Shown here in pieces: positions 45,175-54,750 of a stretch of DNA of 64,000 nt (positions within the stretch are counted from its first letter, which is position 1; each line of letters opens with the position of its first letter). This DNA is from SIG78 sp036677805 (GTDB lineage Bacteria > Verrucomicrobiota > Lentisphaeria > Victivallales > Victivallaceae). Location: NCBI GenBank assembly GCA_036677805.1, contig JAVBVS010000022.1:74851-138850 (forward strand), written 5' to 3'. The notes under the pieces are model-generated. The model was not told the origin of the DNA. It ran no database searches and saw nothing but the letters and a program-made list of their open reading frames with translations. The position numbers and the translations under genes were made by a program.

Positions 45175-45199
45175 AGAGCGGTGGTATGAAGACCGCTCT
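45175..45199 (+). promoter_or_regulatory. Hairpin between tetR and the hybrid cluster protein gene
   Basis: Perfect 8-bp stem AGAGCGGT / ACCGCTCT (45175-45182 and 45192-45199) with a 9-nt loop, directly after the tetR stop and ahead of the ribosome site of hcp. No T-run follows, so it may be a weak terminator, an mRNA stabiliser or an operator. Confidence 0.5.
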
Positions 45200-45225
45200 C
45201 AACCAAAGAAGAGGAGGAGAAGTCC

Positions 45226-46770
45226 ATGAATGAGAAAATGTTTTGTTTCCAATGCCAGGAAACCTGCAGGAATTCCGGCTGTACGCTCCGCGGAATGTGC
45301 GGCAAACAGCCGGAAACCGCCAATCTGATGGATGAGCTGGTCGCCCAGCTCAAGGTCCTGGCGCTGACTCACAAGCCGGACCGGAAACTCGGTCTCTTTG
45401 CCATTCAGTCGCTGTTTATGACGATCACCAACGCCAATTTCGACGACGCGCGGTTCCAGGTGCAGATCGCCAGGGCCAAACAACTCATCGGCCCGACCTC
45501 CGTATCGGTTCCGGTGGGCGTGCTGTCCACGGAAAACGAAGACATCCGCTCGCTCCGCGAACTCCTGACTTACGGGCTCAAGGGCATCGCCGCCTACGCC
45601 GACCACGCGGCCGTGTTGGGCAAGGAGGACGATGCGATCTATGAATTCGTCTTCAAGGCGCTGGCCGCGACGACGAAGGATCTCTCCGCCGACGAGCTGG
45701 TCGGGCTGGTTCTGGAGTGCGGCAATGTCGCGGTCAAAACCATGGCGCTCCTGGATGCGGCCAATACCGGCACTTACGGCAACCCGCAGATCACCCGGGT
45801 GAAAACCGGCGTGGGCAAGAATCCCGGCATCCTGGTTTCCGGCCACGACCTGCTCGACATCAAGGAACTGCTGGAACAGACTCAGGGCACCGGTGTCGAT
45901 GTCTACACCCACAGCGAGATGCTGCCGGCCCACTACTACCCCGAACTCAAGAAGTTCCCCAACCTGGTCGGCAATTACGGCAGCTCGTGGTGGCACCAGA
46001 ACCAGGACTTCGAGAGCTTCAACGGGCCGATCCTGATGACCACCAACTGCATCATCCCGGTGAAGGGCAGCTATCTCGGACGGCTGTTCACCACCGGCAT
46101 GGCCGGTTATCCCGGCGCGGTTCACATTCCCGACCGGCAGCCCGGCGGCCGCAAGGATTTCTCCGCGCTGATCAAGCTGGCGAAGAGCTGCCCGCCGCCG
46201 ACCCAGATCGAAGACGGCGAGATCGTCGGCGGGTTCGCCCACAACCAGGTCCTGGCGCTGGCCTACAAAGTCGTCGCCGCGGTCAAATCGGGGGCGATCA
46301 AACGCTTCGTGGTCATGGCTGGCTGCGACGGCCGCCAGCGCGACCGCCAGTACTTCACCGACGTGGCCCAAGCGTTGCCCGAGGGCACGGTGATCCTGAC
46401 CGCCGGGTGTGCGAAATATCGCTATAACAAGCTCAACCTCGGTGATATCGGCGGCATCCCGCGCGTCCTCGACGCCGGTCAGTGCAACGACAGCTACTCG
46501 CTGGCGGTGATCGCGATGAAGCTGCAGGAGGCGTTCGGACTCAAGAGCATTAACGACCTTCCGCTGTCGTTCGACATCGCCTGGTATGAGCAGAAGGCGG
46601 TGGCGGTGCTGCTCGCGCTGCTGGCGCTCGGCGTCAAGGGAATCCGCCTGGGGCCGACCCTCCCGGCGTTTCTCTCGCCGAACGTCGCCGCCGTGCTGGT
46701 CAAGAACTTCGACATCAAACCGACCGGACAGGTGGCCGAAGACGTCGCCGCGATCATGGCCGGAAAGTAA
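45226..46770 (+). CDS. hcp: Hybrid cluster protein (hydroxylamine reductase)
   Basis: 514 residues. The N-terminal Cys group [15 protein letters not shown]...GMC binds the 4Fe-4S cluster. Later Cys, His and Glu residues ([39 protein letters not shown]) supply the hybrid Fe-S-O cluster. It acts in nitrosative stress as an NO reductase and transnitrosylase; hydroxylamine reduction is an in vitro activity. AGGAGGAG precedes ATG 45226. No hcr reductase gene follows. Sits after tetR, 52 bases downstream. Confidence 0.95.
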   Translation: MNEKMFCFQCQETCRNSGCTLRGMCGKQPETANLMDELVAQLKVLALTHKPDRKLGLFAIQSLFMTITNANFDDARFQVQIARAKQLIGPTSVSVPVGVLSTENEDIRSLRELLTYGLKGIAAYADHAAVLGKEDDAIYEFVFKALAATTKDLSADELVGLVLECGNVAVKTMALLDAANTGTYGNPQITRVKTGVGKNPGILVSGHDLLDIKELLEQTQGTGVDVYTHSEMLPAHYYPELKKFPNLVGNYGSSWWHQNQDFESFNGPILMTTNCIIPVKGSYLGRLFTTGMAGYPGAVHIPDRQPGGRKDFSALIKLAKSCPPPTQIEDGEIVGGFAHNQVLALAYKVVAAVKSGAIKRFVVMAGCDGRQRDRQYFTDVAQALPEGTVILTAGCAKYRYNKLNLGDIGGIPRVLDAGQCNDSYSLAVIAMKLQEAFGLKSINDLPLSFDIAWYEQKAVAVLLALLALGVKGIRLGPTLPAFLSPNVAAVLVKNFDIKPTGQVAEDVAAIMAGK

Positions 46771-46779
46771 GCGAACGTA

Positions 46780-46823
46780 CCAACGAATCCGGGAGTGGAG
46801 TCAGCCATTCCCGGGTTCGTTGG
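46780..46823. terminator. Strong hairpin after hcp
   Basis: Fifteen-base arms (46780-46794 and 46809-46823) pair with a single G-U wobble around a 14-nt loop, 9 bases after the hcp stop. No T-run follows, so a rho-independent role is uncertain. It also marks the point where base composition drops to the AT-richer block. Confidence 0.5.
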
Positions 46824-46876
46824 GACATGACCAAAAGTTTAATTTATCGCTCTCAAAGGGATTTCAGCAATATTGT

Positions 46877-47279
46877 TCAGGTTTTCTTTTGGAGAGTATA
46901 TTTTTCTTGGAGAGCTCGACGTGCCTCTGTGACACTAAAGGAACGGATTTTGGCGACCTTCTCGCATGATTTTCGAGAAAGCCTGACTCTCCCTGATTCC
47001 CAACGGTTGACGGTTGCCGGATTGGCATCCAGGAGAATGGCCAGTTCCTTTTGGGAGATGGCAAGCCTCTTACGAAGCGCCTTCAGTGTTGTTCTGCTTA
47101 TTCTCATGCGGCAAAGAAAAATATTTCCTTGTTTTTTTTCGAGCATGAGCGGTCTTTTCTGGTATTCGATCAAATCCGCTTTCAGCCGATTATGGATGTC
47201 AAATCGTATATGCTTTATTGATTTCTATACGAATCAGGGCCGGAAGTCGTTCAATGATGATTTCTTGAATGGAAGCCAT
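46877..47279 (-). pseudogene. Frameshifted XRE family regulator, paralogue of the gene at 55.5 kb
   Basis: From ATG 47279 the reading begins MASIQEIIIERLPALIRIEINK, matching the start of the intact regulator at 55538-55966 (MVSIQKMIVERVQLYIRNEIKK). A frame break near 47212 (a stop in that frame) is followed in the next frame by HIRFDIHNRLKADLIEYQK and then the helix-turn-helix TLKALRKRLAISQKELAILL and NPATVNRWESGRVRLSRKS, nearly identical to the intact copy. The 3' part alone (46877-47173) is still open, so a short DNA-binding protein could be made, but its ribosome site is not evident. Confidence 0.75.
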
Positions 47280-47385
47280 TGCCGTGCTCTTTAACGAATT
47301 ATTATCAAAACACCAGCCGTGTTTTCGCCTTTATCGCTTCACTCCGGGTTCTCGGGGGCAATAGTGGCTTTGAATTTGTTTCTCG

Positions 47386-47640
47386 TTACCAGCATAATTG
47401 TTGCTTAATAAGACCTTCAAGGGCATGAAGGTTCTGGTCCTTGGCCGCGGCAAGTGTCTTCAGTTCAGCCGTGATTTCATCATGCGTCATGTGCCGTAAT
47501 TCTTCAAAAATCCGTACCGTCGAGGCATCGGCTGGAATCGACCTTTCTCCCAGTGGCAAATCGGAGTATAACGACTCGCAAGCTTTTGATTCCGGTATTC
47601 CACAAACTCGACTATACCCATGATCAAGCCTGAAATCAAG
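47386..47640 (-). pseudogene. Possible gene remnant of unknown family
   Basis: A frame open from about 47640 to TAA at 47386 reads with coding character, including ADASTVRIFEELRHMT, HDEITAELKTLAAAKDQ and NLHALEGLIKQQLCW. There is no ATG with a ribosome site near its start. It looks like the C-terminal end of a helical protein whose N-terminus has been lost next to the MFS gene. I do not recognise the family. Confidence 0.35.
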
Positions 47641-47653
47641 CGGCCTTGCCCGA

Positions 47654-48868
47654 TTACGCCAATTTCTTCATCCGGTTCGCACGGCAAGCCTGATGGAAGA
47701 AGGGAATTGCGACCAGCTGCATCCCACAGGAAACAGCAATCATCCCGATTATCGAAACGGAGTACAGGTAACCGGCCAGCCACGAGCCGAGAAAAAAAGC
47801 GACCCCAAAAAACGTCTGGAAAATCCCGTACCCGGTGGACCGTTTTTCTTTCGGAATGATGGTGACGACCGCCGCTTTGAGGATGGATTCCTGCGCACCC
47901 ATGCCGATCCCCCACAACGCCACGCCGAGATAGAGCATGGTGGCGCTCTGCGTAAAAAACACGAAAAGCGCGAACGGGGCCGCCAGCAGGGTCGAAAGCA
48001 TTAAAATGTCCAATCCGTATTTGTCGTAAAGCCAGCCGAAGATGAGCGCGGCGACCGCGTCCACCGCCATCGCGCCGGCATAGATCAGCGGAAGCGTCGT
48101 TTCCGAAAGCAATCCGGCTTTCAGCACATGCATGGTGATCAGCGGAAAGCCGAGGAATCCGAACGCGAAAAGAGAAATCCCCACGATATAAAACCAGAAT
48201 GCCGACGATACCCGGACGGCGGTATCGCGCGTTTCCGCTTTGGGTTCGAACTTCTCCGGATTGGAAAATTTCCGCTTCGCGTAGAACAGCAGAAGAATGG
48301 TTATGAATGCCGGAATTCCAAGTATGGCGAGACAAAACCGGTAGCCCGAAAAGGTATCGCTCCCCTTTTGAAACAAAAGCGCAAAAAAGAGGATGATCGG
48401 GCCGGCGAACGCCCCGATCTGGTCCAGAACCTCCTGAATGGCAAAGCCTTTTCCCGCACCGTATCGGGCCGCGGCAAACGACAACAAGGTATCTTTTGCC
48501 GGTTTCTTGACGGCCTTGCCGATCCGTTGAACAACGATGAGGATGCAGGCAATCTGCCATCCGCCATTCGGAATCAGGGCGAGCGCCGGAATCGCCGCGC
48601 AGTCCACGATGTATCCGGCGATGGTAATCGGCCAGTAACTCCGGGTGCGATCGGCCAAGATTCCGGTGACGATACGCAGCGAATAGCCGATGAATCCGCC
48701 CAGCCCGGTCACAAAGCCGATCATGGCGGCAGAAGCGCCCGCCAAACTCAGGTAGGCGCCGATGATACTGGCCGCGCCCTCATGCGTCATATCCGAAAAC
48801 ATGCTGACAACGCCCATCAGAATAAGAAACGACAATGCGATTTTTTCGGGAGTTCGACGCTGATTCAT
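47654..48868 (-). CDS. MFS transporter
   Basis: 404 residues from ATG 48868 (AGAGAG at suitable spacing); ATG 48874 is also possible. Twelve predicted membrane helices in two bundles. MFS loop motif GILADRTRSYWP after helix 2 (motif A-like) and a matching GWLYDKYG in the second half. It exports or imports a small solute with ions; the substrate cannot be told. First intact gene of the AT-richer block; the upstream 338 bases (48869-49206) hold nothing recognised. Confidence 0.88.
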   Translation of the reverse strand: MNQRRTPEKIALSFLILMGVVSMFSDMTHEGAASIIGAYLSLAGASAAMIGFVTGLGGFIGYSLRIVTGILADRTRSYWPITIAGYIVDCAAIPALALIPNGGWQIACILIVVQRIGKAVKKPAKDTLLSFAAARYGAGKGFAIQEVLDQIGAFAGPIILFFALLFQKGSDTFSGYRFCLAILGIPAFITILLLFYAKRKFSNPEKFEPKAETRDTAVRVSSAFWFYIVGISLFAFGFLGFPLITMHVLKAGLLSETTLPLIYAGAMAVDAVAALIFGWLYDKYGLDILMLSTLLAAPFALFVFFTQSATMLYLGVALWGIGMGAQESILKAAVVTIIPKEKRSTGYGIFQTFFGVAFFLGSWLAGYLYSVSIIGMIAVSCGMQLVAIPFFHQACRANRMKKLA

Positions 48869-49206
48869 TTTCATCTCTCTATTTAGAACCGAAATAACCC
48901 CGTTCCTGATTCAAATCAATATTCAACAAAGTGAGTGCTTCGCGTAGAAAGTAACACACGAGGCGAAGATTTTCGTTATCGTTGCGACTGGAGATTCTCC
49001 GTGTCGGGTATGTTCTCTGTTTTTTCCGACGGCTGTTTAAGTTCAAGCATGAATTCCGTTTGGCTTGTTTTCTTTTTTTACCCGTTTTTACTATAACTTC
49101 TCTTGATTTTAAATGGAGGGGAAAGTTGTTTTTAAGGTATTATATGTATTCATAAAAAGAGGAAAACTTTCAAAAACAACGACAAGGAAAAGATTTGACT
49201 CCATGA
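48869..49206. other. Intergenic region without a recognised gene
   Basis: Between the MFS and DedA genes, both on the minus strand. AT-rich, with no open frame or hairpin that stands out. It must contain the MFS promoter. Confidence 0.5.
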
Positions 49207-49881
49207 TTAAGGTTGCGGCAGCGGTTTCATGATACTGCGGTGCAGAATGATATATCCGGCGATCACCAGCCCGGTGCCAGAGAATATCCAGATATAATTT
49301 TCCGAGAGCAGCAGTCTGCCTTTTCCCACCAGCTCGGCGTACCCGATGTCCCCGGTCAGATGCCCGAGCCATGCTCCGGTCGCGGTGAGTATGACAACCC
49401 AGATGCCAGCTCCAAGCGCGGTGAACAGACAGAATGTGGAAAATTTCATTCTGGCGAAGCCGGCCGGCAACGAAATCAGCTGGCGGATCGCCGGCAGCAA
49501 CCGACATACGAAGGTGGCGACCGCGCCGTATTCGCGGAAAACCGCCTCCGCGCGCTGTAAGGTCGAGGGGCAGAGAAAGAAATATTTTCCATATTTGTAC
49601 AGCGCCTTGCGGCCAAGGTACAGCGCCAGGAAATAATTGACAAACGCGCCCGCTAGCGAACCAAGGGTGCCGGAGATGACTGCAAAAATGCCATCCCACC
49701 ACAGGTTGCCGGTAAGGAGTTCTCCGCGCGCCGCCATAAATCCTGCCGGAATCATAACTACTTCGCTGGGAAACGGGATGAACGAGCTTTCAATGGTCAT
49801 GAATGCAAAGATTATGAGAAATCCCCATATATGGGCATATCCGGCAAAGACAGCAATACATTCAACAATAGATTGAGTCAT
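49207..49881 (-). CDS. DedA family membrane protein (VTT domain)
   Basis: 224 residues. Signature IESSFIPFPSEVVMIPAGF near the N-terminus and FVCRLLPAIRQLISLPAGFARM later, with about five membrane segments including re-entrant ones. Family members are now linked to flipping undecaprenyl phosphate or other lipids across the inner membrane. That fits its operon: it starts 3 bases after the DUF347-type gene, which follows an ArnT-like transferase that consumes polyprenyl-phosphate sugars. Confidence 0.92.
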   Translation of the reverse strand: MTQSIVECIAVFAGYAHIWGFLIIFAFMTIESSFIPFPSEVVMIPAGFMAARGELLTGNLWWDGIFAVISGTLGSLAGAFVNYFLALYLGRKALYKYGKYFFLCPSTLQRAEAVFREYGAVATFVCRLLPAIRQLISLPAGFARMKFSTFCLFTALGAGIWVVILTATGAWLGHLTGDIGYAELVGKGRLLLSENYIWIFSGTGLVIAGYIILHRSIMKPLPQP

Positions 49882-49884
49882 AAT

Positions 49885-50700
49885 TCAATTTCTTAGTGGA
49901 TTGGTATGGGTGCGATTGAGCAGTACCAAACTTCTGGTTATAAAGACGACCAGCAGTACGATCAGCACTAGCGAGGTTCCCAGTGTGCCAAGCCCCAGAC
50001 CGCCTTGAGCATTGGTCTTGGTCAACAGGTCGCCGAACGTTGCGCCGAACGGTCGGGTCAGGACGAACGCGATCCAGAACAACGCGATCGACGAAATACG
50101 AGTCAAATAGTGCAATGCCAGCGTCAATACCAGCAACAAACTTATCAGGGTGGCTCCCCCGGCAAAGCCGAGTCCGGAATCATCGGCCAGGAAATCGCCC
50201 AGCGCCGTTCCCAATGTATTGGCGAACAGGAACGCAACCCAGTAAAATATCTCACCCCTGCGCGTCTTTATGTTGGTCACGGACAGTGATCTTTCATAAA
50301 CATACCAAATCATAAGTGTAACTGCCAGTAGCGACACCATGATAATACTACCGCCCATATAGCCTATTTCCATGGTACGGTCCATGAAGTCGGACATGGT
50401 GGTACCGGCCACGCTGGTGGCGGTGAAAACCAGCCAGTAGACCAACGGATTGTATTTTCGTGACGTCAGCTGAAATCCCAGCGTGATCAGGAAAAATGCG
50501 ATGAAGATCAGCGAGCTCAAGGCATAACCCAAATTCAAGGTCATGGAAAGATGGTCGGCGCCGGTTTCGCCAAGCGTGGTTGCGCAAATTTTGATTACCC
50601 AGTATCCGGCCGTAATTGCCGGTAACTTACAGAAAAACTTGCCGACCGTAGTTAATTCCGAGTCGGTTGTTTGGACATCAATCTGTTTATTTTCAATCAT
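49885..50700 (-). CDS. DUF347/COG4705-type integral membrane protein
   Basis: 271 residues, about eight membrane helices arranged as repeats. Each repeat carries a G-(E/T/D)-x-x-(A/S)-D pattern: TLGETGADHLS, TTMSDFMDR, TALGDFLADD, ATFGDLLTK. This matches the Repeat of unknown function (DUF347) family. A second copy is encoded at 59383-60165, also beside GT39 transferases. Acidic residues in the helices suggest cation transport, but no function is proven. Sits between the ArnT-like gene (40 bases) and dedA (3 bases). Confidence 0.85.
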   Translation of the reverse strand: MIENKQIDVQTTDSELTTVGKFFCKLPAITAGYWVIKICATTLGETGADHLSMTLNLGYALSSLIFIAFFLITLGFQLTSRKYNPLVYWLVFTATSVAGTTMSDFMDRTMEIGYMGGSIIMVSLLAVTLMIWYVYERSLSVTNIKTRRGEIFYWVAFLFANTLGTALGDFLADDSGLGFAGGATLISLLLVLTLALHYLTRISSIALFWIAFVLTRPFGATFGDLLTKTNAQGGLGLGTLGTSLVLIVLLVVFITRSLVLLNRTHTNPLRN

Positions 50701-50740
50701 TATCTTTCTTCCTCGCAGTTTGATTTTTAAATCGTCGGTT

Positions 50741-52426
50741 TTAAAATTTTGCCATGGTTACACCATGATCGATAACAATTTCCGGAACCGGCCAGTCGGA
50801 CGGAAACGGTTTGCGTTTGAGATCTTGCGACGTAATGAAAAATATATGTCCTCGATGCATCTTTTTCAGTAACCATGGAAAATCATCCAGTTGGTAATGC
50901 CGGGCGGAGTATTCCGGATAGTTCTGGAAGCCATATTCCAACTCGCCCGGCTTTCCAAGCACGATCAGATCAGTTCGCTTAAACACCCAGGATGCCGCCG
51001 CCATAACGCCACGGTCAACCACGATCAGATCGTTCGGCTTTGGAACCATGAAGTTGCTGCAATTAACCAGGCCAATCTCCGTTGCTTTGTTCCCTAAAGC
51101 GGCTGTCGGCAGAGAGTGCAAGCCGCAGAAGATTATCGGAACAATGGCAGCAAGCAACAATGCCAGTTCCTTAAGCGGCTGAATGCGTGAGCGGCGAAGC
51201 AGCATGATTCCCAAAAGTTCCGCGAATACCATTCCGGCGCACGGCCACCACGGAAAACCATCGTAGAGTCGCGGTAATTTCGGCATGAGATGCCATACGA
51301 TCAGCCCGACTGCGGCAAGAACGGCCCCCGGCATAAGAATCCAGCCGAATATTCGCGCGATTTTGCCGGTGATAAGTTGATACAGCTTATGTCGTTCAAG
51401 CATCGCGTTCCGAACCGCGATGGCAAGCAGCATCGCCAATGGCGGAAAACAGGGCAGAATATAAGTACCAAGCTTGCAGCTGGACGCGGAGAAAAACAGA
51501 AATGGCATGATCGTCCAGCAAAGCAGCAAACGGGTAAGTGGCGTTTTCAGCCAGTCGCGCTTCACCCCGAACCAACCGGGAATCGCCAGCAGGCCGGACG
51601 GCATGATGCCGCCCAGCAGAATCGGAATGAAGTACCAGAACGGCTGCGGTTTCCGGTCATAAGTATGGCTGGTAAAGCGATGCCAATGTTCCTCGACAAA
51701 GAAATAGCGCCAAAAATCCGGTTCGGCGTGATGAATCATCAGCGACCACGGCAATGCCACCGCAATCGCGACAAACAACGGCAACCATGGGTACAGGAAC
51801 AACCGCCGCCAGTCACGCTGCCACAGCAGAAATGGCACCAGTACGACAACCGGCACCGCAAACGCCAAAAATCCTTTGACTAGGAAGGCGCATCCCGCCC
51901 AAAAGCCGGCAGAGAGTAACCATAGCAGAATGAATGTTTTTTGTTTTGTCCCACAGGCAAGATAGAAGCTGCCGATGGATAAGGTCAGTGCCGCAGTCAA
52001 CTGACTGTCCATCACCGCGAAGGTTCCAACACCGAAGACGATTCCAAAAGTCAAATATATCCCGGTTGCCAGTCCGGGCAGAAATGGATCCCGACTTCGG
52101 TGAAGCAAGAGATAATAGATAAATACGGCGGTTAACAAAACCGCAAGAGCCGACGGCAGACGTAACGCAAACGCATTTTCTCCGAATATTGAGAAGCTCA
52201 ACGCGGTCATCTGATATCCGAGCGCCGGTTTTTCGAAGTAGCGGACATCGTTCAAGCGTGGTGTTACCCAGTCATTCGTCGCCAGCATTTCACGCGGAAT
52301 TTCAGCGTAGCGGAATTCATCCGGGCGAATCATGGGACGCGCGCCCAGCGGCATAAGATAGGTTGCGATGAAGAACACCGCCAGAAATCCAGCCGCAAAA
52401 AGGTGTATGCGATAGGGGGAAAGCAT
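50741..52426 (-). CDS. GT39 family glycosyltransferase, ArnT-like
   Basis: 561 residues, near the usual ArnT length. About twelve membrane helices followed by a periplasmic C-terminal part. The first periplasmic loop holds MIRPDEFRYAEIPREML (catalytic Asp-Glu of GT39), then WVTPRLNDVRYFEKPAL, a signature of ArnT. Relatives transfer 4-amino-4-deoxy-arabinose or another sugar from undecaprenyl phosphate to lipid A. Part of a minus-strand run with the lipoprotein, two-component genes, DUF347 and dedA. Confidence 0.9.
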   Translation of the reverse strand: MLSPYRIHLFAAGFLAVFFIATYLMPLGARPMIRPDEFRYAEIPREMLATNDWVTPRLNDVRYFEKPALGYQMTALSFSIFGENAFALRLPSALAVLLTAVFIYYLLLHRSRDPFLPGLATGIYLTFGIVFGVGTFAVMDSQLTAALTLSIGSFYLACGTKQKTFILLWLLSAGFWAGCAFLVKGFLAFAVPVVVLVPFLLWQRDWRRLFLYPWLPLFVAIAVALPWSLMIHHAEPDFWRYFFVEEHWHRFTSHTYDRKPQPFWYFIPILLGGIMPSGLLAIPGWFGVKRDWLKTPLTRLLLCWTIMPFLFFSASSCKLGTYILPCFPPLAMLLAIAVRNAMLERHKLYQLITGKIARIFGWILMPGAVLAAVGLIVWHLMPKLPRLYDGFPWWPCAGMVFAELLGIMLLRRSRIQPLKELALLLAAIVPIIFCGLHSLPTAALGNKATEIGLVNCSNFMVPKPNDLIVVDRGVMAAASWVFKRTDLIVLGKPGELEYGFQNYPEYSARHYQLDDFPWLLKKMHRGHIFFITSQDLKRKPFPSDWPVPEIVIDHGVTMAKF

Positions 52427-52442
52427 GGAATTCTCCCAGTTC

Positions 52443-52470
52443 CGGGAAAGTCCCTGTCCGGACTTTCCCG
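52443..52470. promoter_or_regulatory. Perfect inverted repeat between the lipoprotein and ArnT-like genes
   Basis: CGGGAAAGTCC (52443-52453) and GGACTTTCCCG (52460-52470) pair perfectly around a 6-nt loop. On the minus strand a T-run lies before, not after, the hairpin, so it is not a normal terminator. It could be an RNA processing site that uncouples expression of the two genes, or a protein-binding site. Confidence 0.55.
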
Positions 52471-52490
52471 AAAAAGGTTGCGGATTGTAA

Positions 52491-53009
52491 CTACTGGAGA
52501 CGGGTTAAGATGATTTTCTCAACCGGAATCTCTTTGTCATGGTGTTCTTTGAAATAACTTATCTCAATAACGTCGTTCCCGATAAATTTGATTTCGCCGA
52601 GTAAATCCCTTCCAAATTTCAAATTAAGGTCATTGTTGACCTCCACTTCGTCACCATCCTCTTCCTCCTCATCGGAGTCCCTGCCGATAAGTATGTGGTC
52701 GCGGGCGGCGTTGGCATCCACCAGCGCATATTCGCCATCCTGACGGATGCCGAATAGGACTTCCAGTTTCAGGTCGGAAGACCAGATTCTGGCGGTTTTT
52801 CCCACCATTTCACCAACGGCGGTGCCGGTCTGCGTGGTAACGGCCTTGTCTTTCTGGAAAATCTGTTTTTCGACCTTCCATTTCCCGTCGAATTTTGCCA
52901 CGATCGCGGGATTGGAATCGATGTGATCCTTTTCTCCCGTGAATTCGGCGCATCCGGTCATGGCCACCACTGCGAGCAACGTGACGGTTACGAGCACTTG
53001 CCTCAGCAT
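52491..53009 (-). CDS. Predicted lipoprotein of unknown function
   Basis: 172 residues from ATG 53009, fixed by GGAGGTG at ideal spacing. The signal peptide ends in MTGC, a lipobox, so it is an envelope lipoprotein. The middle is strongly acidic (DSDEEEEDGDEVEVNND), which might bind cations. No domain recognised. Lies between the sensor kinase and the ArnT-like gene, so it could be controlled by, or report to, the two-component system. Confidence 0.78.
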   Translation of the reverse strand: MLRQVLVTVTLLAVVAMTGCAEFTGEKDHIDSNPAIVAKFDGKWKVEKQIFQKDKAVTTQTGTAVGEMVGKTARIWSSDLKLEVLFGIRQDGEYALVDANAARDHILIGRDSDEEEEDGDEVEVNNDLNLKFGRDLLGEIKFIGNDVIEISYFKEHHDKEIPVEKIILTRLQ

Positions 53010-53118
53010 ATTCACCTCCTGGATTATGACTTTTACGAGGAAACACCATGTCTCCTCTTGCACCAATCAATATAGGATGGTGCCTTGAGCGGAGGATGAC
53101 CGTAAAATTAGAGATTGT

Positions 53119-54750
53119 TCATAAAAGCGGACGCCGGGGAAGAACGACCGTAAAACGACTGCCTTTGCCGGTAACGCTTTCCAGCTCAACCGTTCCGCCA
53201 TGGGCTTGGACGATCGCCTGAACCAAACTAAGGCCGAGGCCATTGCCGGGCTGGTTGCGGCTGTCGTCGGCACGATAGAAGCGTTTGAATATTTTGCCTT
53301 TGTCGACATCCGAAATCCCGACGCCGGTATCGGCAACAAAAAAGGTCAGCTTGGTTTCGTCGATCGTCAGTGCAATATCGATTTCTCCCCCGGCTGGAGT
53401 AAATTTGACGGCGTTGTCGATAAGATTGCCGAACATCTGCTGAATTTTTATCCTGTCGCCAAAAAAACTTACAGCTTCGGATGGGATCCGAGCTGAAATC
53501 GTCAGTGCCTTCTGCTCCGCGGCCATTTGAAACAACTCGACGCAATGGCGCAATAACCCGGCGACGTCGAACTGTTCGGGCTTGATCAGATCGGTTCCAG
53601 ACTCGGTACGGGATATTTCCAGCATCGTATTTATCAATGTCAACATGCGACGGCACTCTTCGGCGTTGTCGGCCAAGGCATTGCGGTAGCAGGAAAGGCT
53701 CTGCTTGCCGGAAAACGTGACTTCGGCGCAGGCCAGCATACGGGTGAGCGGCGTACGTAGATCGTGCGCGATGTTGTCGGATATCGTGCGCAGTTCGGTC
53801 ATGAGCTTTTCGGTATTGTCAACCATAAAGTTGAAATCGGCAACCAGATTTTCTACTTCCAAGCCTTCGTTGCCGGATACGACCCTCAGCGAATAGTCCC
53901 CGGCGGCGATTTTCCGGGCCACTGCTCCAACGCGGTCAACCCCGACGAACATCCGTCGGGCAAGAATCCATCCTGTCAGCGCGCTGAGTAGAAATACTGT
54001 CGCTCCCACCCATAAAAAAGAATTGACGACCCGCTCCAGCATTTCATCTTCGCTGTGCATGTCGATGCCCAATATCAAGGTTTCACCGTTCAACAGTTTG
54101 CGGTATGCCATCCGGATGCGATGGCGCGAGCCATTGACGGTTTCATATCGGATTCGAGTGGAATCGGCATTGGTACAATGCTTCAAAAAAAATGGCAGTT
54201 CTTCCCCCGGAAACGGCGAACGCCCCAACACCTTGCCGTTTTCTCCCAAAAGCAGACGACAAACATGGCTTCCGCTATCGCCGAAAGCCTCTCCGGTCAG
54301 CTCGGCGGCGATGGTTTGGGTTCTGGCGACAAAATCGATCTTTTGTACGGCAATGTGCGAAGCTCCCGATTCTCCATCCACTTGGAATAACTCTTGGCCG
54401 CACTTCCCGAAAAGCGTATACCGTGCCTTATTTTCCGCATTTCGGAACGCCATGATCGGAGTGAAGCCCGCAAGTTCCTTGGCGATCTGCCGATAGATAT
54501 CTTCGGGAACTTTGTCCAGCTTGAACACCGGAATTTGCCCCGGGCTGGGTTCTGATCCGATCAGATACTCATATTCTATCTCATTGAAAAGTGTATTCAG
54601 CCGGGTATCGGTCGCATTGCGGTTAGCGGTGGAAACATGAAAAAATATCACCACAAAAATAATTAGAAAAGAGACTACAAACAATGTGGCGTAACATAAC
54701 GCGATCCGGAATTTTACCGTTCGCACAAACTGGAAGCTATTCGAGAACAT
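53119..54750 (-). CDS. Sensor histidine kinase of a two-component system
   Basis: 543 residues. Membrane helix 1 (about 14-36), a periplasmic sensor domain of about 205 residues, helix 2 (about 243-263), HAMP domain, HisKA with phospho-His in ISDNIAHDLRTPLTRM, and HATPase_c with ADTGVGI and GNGLGLSLVQAI. Layout is that of OmpR-type partners such as PmrB or QseC, though the sensor domain is larger than in PmrB. Overlaps the response-regulator gene by 14 bp. Signal unknown. Confidence 0.94.
   Translation of the reverse strand: MFSNSFQFVRTVKFRIALCYATLFVVSFLIIFVVIFFHVSTANRNATDTRLNTLFNEIEYEYLIGSEPSPGQIPVFKLDKVPEDIYRQIAKELAGFTPIMAFRNAENKARYTLFGKCGQELFQVDGESGASHIAVQKIDFVARTQTIAAELTGEAFGDSGSHVCRLLLGENGKVLGRSPFPGEELPFFLKHCTNADSTRIRYETVNGSRHRIRMAYRKLLNGETLILGIDMHSEDEMLERVVNSFLWVGATVFLLSALTGWILARRMFVGVDRVGAVARKIAAGDYSLRVVSGNEGLEVENLVADFNFMVDNTEKLMTELRTISDNIAHDLRTPLTRMLACAEVTFSGKQSLSCYRNALADNAEECRRMLTLINTMLEISRTESGTDLIKPEQFDVAGLLRHCVELFQMAAEQKALTISARIPSEAVSFFGDRIKIQQMFGNLIDNAVKFTPAGGEIDIALTIDETKLTFFVADTGVGISDVDKGKIFKRFYRADDSRNQPGNGLGLSLVQAIVQAHGGTVELESVTGKGSRFTVVLPRRPLL

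Noticed and set aside
46827..47294. Plus-strand open frame of 155 codons after hcp
   Set aside because: Antisense to the frameshifted XRE regulator, whose similarity to the intact copy shows that the minus strand is the ancestral coding strand.
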